From Nitrospirota bacterium (GTDB lineage: Bacteria > Nitrospirota > Thermodesulfovibrionia > Thermodesulfovibrionales > JdFR-85): 16,777 nucleotides of DNA. This document shows, piece by piece, positions 15,375 to 16,777 of this stretch. The position numbers and the translations under genes are program-made. The DNA lies in contig WFTX01000152.1 in the NCBI GenBank assembly GCA_015485235.1, positions 1-16,777 on the forward strand, read 5' to 3'. A model generated the notes under the pieces. That model was not told the origin of the DNA, made no database searches, and saw nothing but the letters and a program-made list of their open reading frames with translations. Position 1 is the first letter of the stretch. The number at the start of each line of letters is the position of its first letter.

Positions 15375-16490
15375 ATGCCTTTCGGGAGATCCGGCACAGC
15401 AATTCTTCCACTTCACGGCGGGAAGGCCCCTGCCTGGCTTTTCCAGCGGATGAAGGCCCTCGCAAGGGAGGTCTCACTTGCGATAATCGCCGAGTTCGGG
15501 ACCTCCGGGTTTCTTGAGAGGATTTCCGATCCCTTCTGGTTCCAGTGCCTTGGTTCCACCCTCGGGTTTGACTGGCACTCAAGCGGGCTTACCACCACCC
15601 TGACCGGTGCGATCAAGGAGGGGCTCAAGGGGCTTGAGGAGGAGACCGGGCTTTATCTGGCTGGAGGTAAAGGGGGGAGGGCAAGGAAGACACCTTCGGA
15701 GATAAGGGCTGCCGGGGAGAAGACGGGGATTGATCCCAGTGCCCTGATATACGCAAGCCGTCTCTCTGCCAGGGTGGACAACAATGCCCTTCAGGACGGG
15801 TTCCGTCTTTATCATCATTCCTTCTTCTTTGACAGGCAAGGCAACTGGGCGGTTATACAGCAGGGGATGAACGAGACCAGCAGGCTTGCACGGCGGTATC
15901 ACTGGCTCGGTACTGAGGTGAAGGACTTTGTGGTGGAGCCCCACAGGGCGATCTGCTCGGAACTCAGGGGTTCGGTACTGAACCTCGTGAAGGAGGAGAG
16001 TGCCGGAGCAAGGGCCCTCCTTGCCGAACTCGCCGGCAGGGCTCCTGAGAAGAATATAAGGGACCTTAACAGCCTCCTGGGCGGTGAAGGTCTCTTCCCG
16101 GAACTCCTGATGCCCAGGAGACACAGGATAGAGGGGGTTGATATAGACCCCTCAAGGATTCACCGGATCCTCATCAGAACCTATGAAAACCCTCCCGGGA
16201 ACTTTGAAGCCCTCATCGGTATGGAAGGGGTGGGGCCTGCCACCATTCGTGCCCTCAGCATGATAGCAGAGCTGATCTACGGAGAGAAACCATCATTCAG
16301 AGACCCCGCCCGGTTCAGTTTTGCCGTGGGCGGGAAGGACGGGATTCCCTATCCCGTAAACAGGAAGGTCTATGACCGGACGATCGAGATAATGAAGAGA
16401 GCTCTGGAGAGGGCCAGGGTCGGGCAGAGGGAGAAACTCGAGGCGGTCAGGCGGCTGATGAGGTATTCCCTGCCCGGTTCCGGCATTTGA
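15375..16490 (+). CDS. DUF763 family protein of unknown function
   Basis: A 371-residue protein of the DUF763 family (COG1415), found in archaea and scattered bacteria; no function is established that I know of. Family features: the opening RSGTAILPLHGGKAPAWLF, CLGSTLGFDWHSSGLTTT near 58-75, SRLSARVDNNALQDGF, and a later LIGMEGVGPATIRALS stretch near 282, which resembles a helix-hairpin-helix and hints at nucleic-acid contact. No membrane segment or signal peptide is seen. The ATG at 15375 is 11 bases after the kinase stop and has only a weak, close AGGTGA, so translation may depend on the upstream gene; the conserved opening at residue 4 argues for this start. Nothing links it clearly to motility or to argH. 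Confidence 0.85.
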   Translation: MPFGRSGTAILPLHGGKAPAWLFQRMKALAREVSLAIIAEFGTSGFLERISDPFWFQCLGSTLGFDWHSSGLTTTLTGAIKEGLKGLEEETGLYLAGGKGGRARKTPSEIRAAGEKTGIDPSALIYASRLSARVDNNALQDGFRLYHHSFFFDRQGNWAVIQQGMNETSRLARRYHWLGTEVKDFVVEPHRAICSELRGSVLNLVKEESAGARALLAELAGRAPEKNIRDLNSLLGGEGLFPELLMPRRHRIEGVDIDPSRIHRILIRTYENPPGNFEALIGMEGVGPATIRALSMIAELIYGEKPSFRDPARFSFAVGGKDGIPYPVNRKVYDRTIEIMKRALERARVGQREKLEAVRRLMRYSLPGSGI

Positions 16491-16553
16491 CTGGCTATCC
16501 CCACCCCTGTCTTGAGTTTTTTCTGTATCGGGATCCGGATCTCAGGCTCATGA

Positions 16554-16583
16554 TTGATTTAGGCTGCTTTGAAGGGCTAAAAT
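16554..16583 (+). promoter_or_regulatory. Possible sigma-70-type promoter for argH
   Basis: TTGATT at 16554-16559 and TAAAAT at 16578-16583, separated by 18 bases, in the 131-base gap before argH. The -35 matches four of six consensus bases and the -10 five of six. It would give a leader of about 32 bases with GGAG/GAGG at 16607-16613. No intrinsic terminator for the upstream gene is apparent in the same gap. Confidence 0.4.
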
Positions 16584-16621
16584 ACCCCTGAATGATTATC
16601 ACCCCAGGAGAGGTCCTCTGA

Positions 16622-16777
16622 ATGAAAAAACCCTGGTCAGGCAGATTCACTGAAAAGACGGACGATCTGGTGGAGAAGTTCACCGAGTCGGTATCCTTCG
16701 ACTGGCGGCTCTGGCCCTACGACATTAAGGGGAGCATCGCCCATGTAAGGATGCTTGCCCGGACAGGACTGATAAGC
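16622..16777 (+). CDS. argH: Argininosuccinate lyase, 3' end beyond the window
   Basis: ArgH splits argininosuccinate into arginine and fumarate, the last step of arginine synthesis, as a cytoplasmic tetramer of the fumarase/aspartase superfamily. Only the first 52 codons are present and the frame is open at the right edge. They match the family N-terminus: W5-S-G-R-F, then EKTDDLVEKFTESVSFDWRL, YDIKGSIAH and a following ML. The start has GGAG/GAGG eight to eleven bases upstream. The gene belongs to a metabolic unit that probably begins here, separate from the flagellar genes. Confidence 0.93.
   Translation, partial: MKKPWSGRFTEKTDDLVEKFTESVSFDWRLWPYDIKGSIAHVRMLARTGLIS

Noticed and set aside
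16532..16541. GATCCGGATC palindrome before argH as an operator
   Set aside because: Single short palindrome upstream of the possible promoter with no repeat or known arginine-box likeness that I can support.

Overview
The window is a plus-strand, gene-dense bacterial segment with no stretch over 300 bases lacking a gene, and no rRNA, tRNA, CRISPR array or insertion sequence that I can see. It looks like the end of a flagellar/motility locus of a Gram-negative-type flagellated bacterium. Heavy use of AGG/AGA arginine codons and the gene content would fit Nitrospirota or a related deep lineage, but this taxonomic guess is weak and rests on no marker gene.

Region 1 (1-7684) holds three large glycosyltransferase genes. 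The first (cut by the left edge) and the second (1202 aa) share a layout: a GT4-type module, a small Rossmann-like module with a G-x-G-x-G-Y-H loop, and a CgeB-like glycosyltransferase module. The second also carries a GT17-like module with a DVDE motif. The third is a GT9 (heptosyltransferase-like) enzyme with a long C-terminal extension of unknown function. Their position directly before fliS suggests flagellin glycosylation; this is inference.

Region 2 (7682-13279) is the flagellar part. Two near-consensus sigma-28 (FliA) promoters are visible, TAAAGTTT-N11-GTCGATAA at 7682 and TAAAGTTT-N11-TCCGATAA at 8703. The first starts inside the stop codon of the GT9 gene and drives an unrecognised 146-aa acidic protein and the flagellin chaperone gene fliS. 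The second drives a six-gene run with overlapping or near-touching ends: a small FlgM-like protein, a receiver-only response regulator, a receiver/GAF-like/HD-GYP protein, a PilZ protein, MotA and MotB. Together these read as a late flagellar operon linking two-component signalling, c-di-GMP breakdown, c-di-GMP sensing and the stator.

Region 3 (13280-16777) follows a 140-base spacer with an imperfect ACCAAT repeat. It contains a sensor histidine kinase with its own N-terminal receiver (REC-GAF-PAS-HisKA-HATPase), a DUF763 protein of unknown function, and the first 52 codons of argH (argininosuccinate lyase), which runs off the right edge behind a plausible sigma-70-type promoter.
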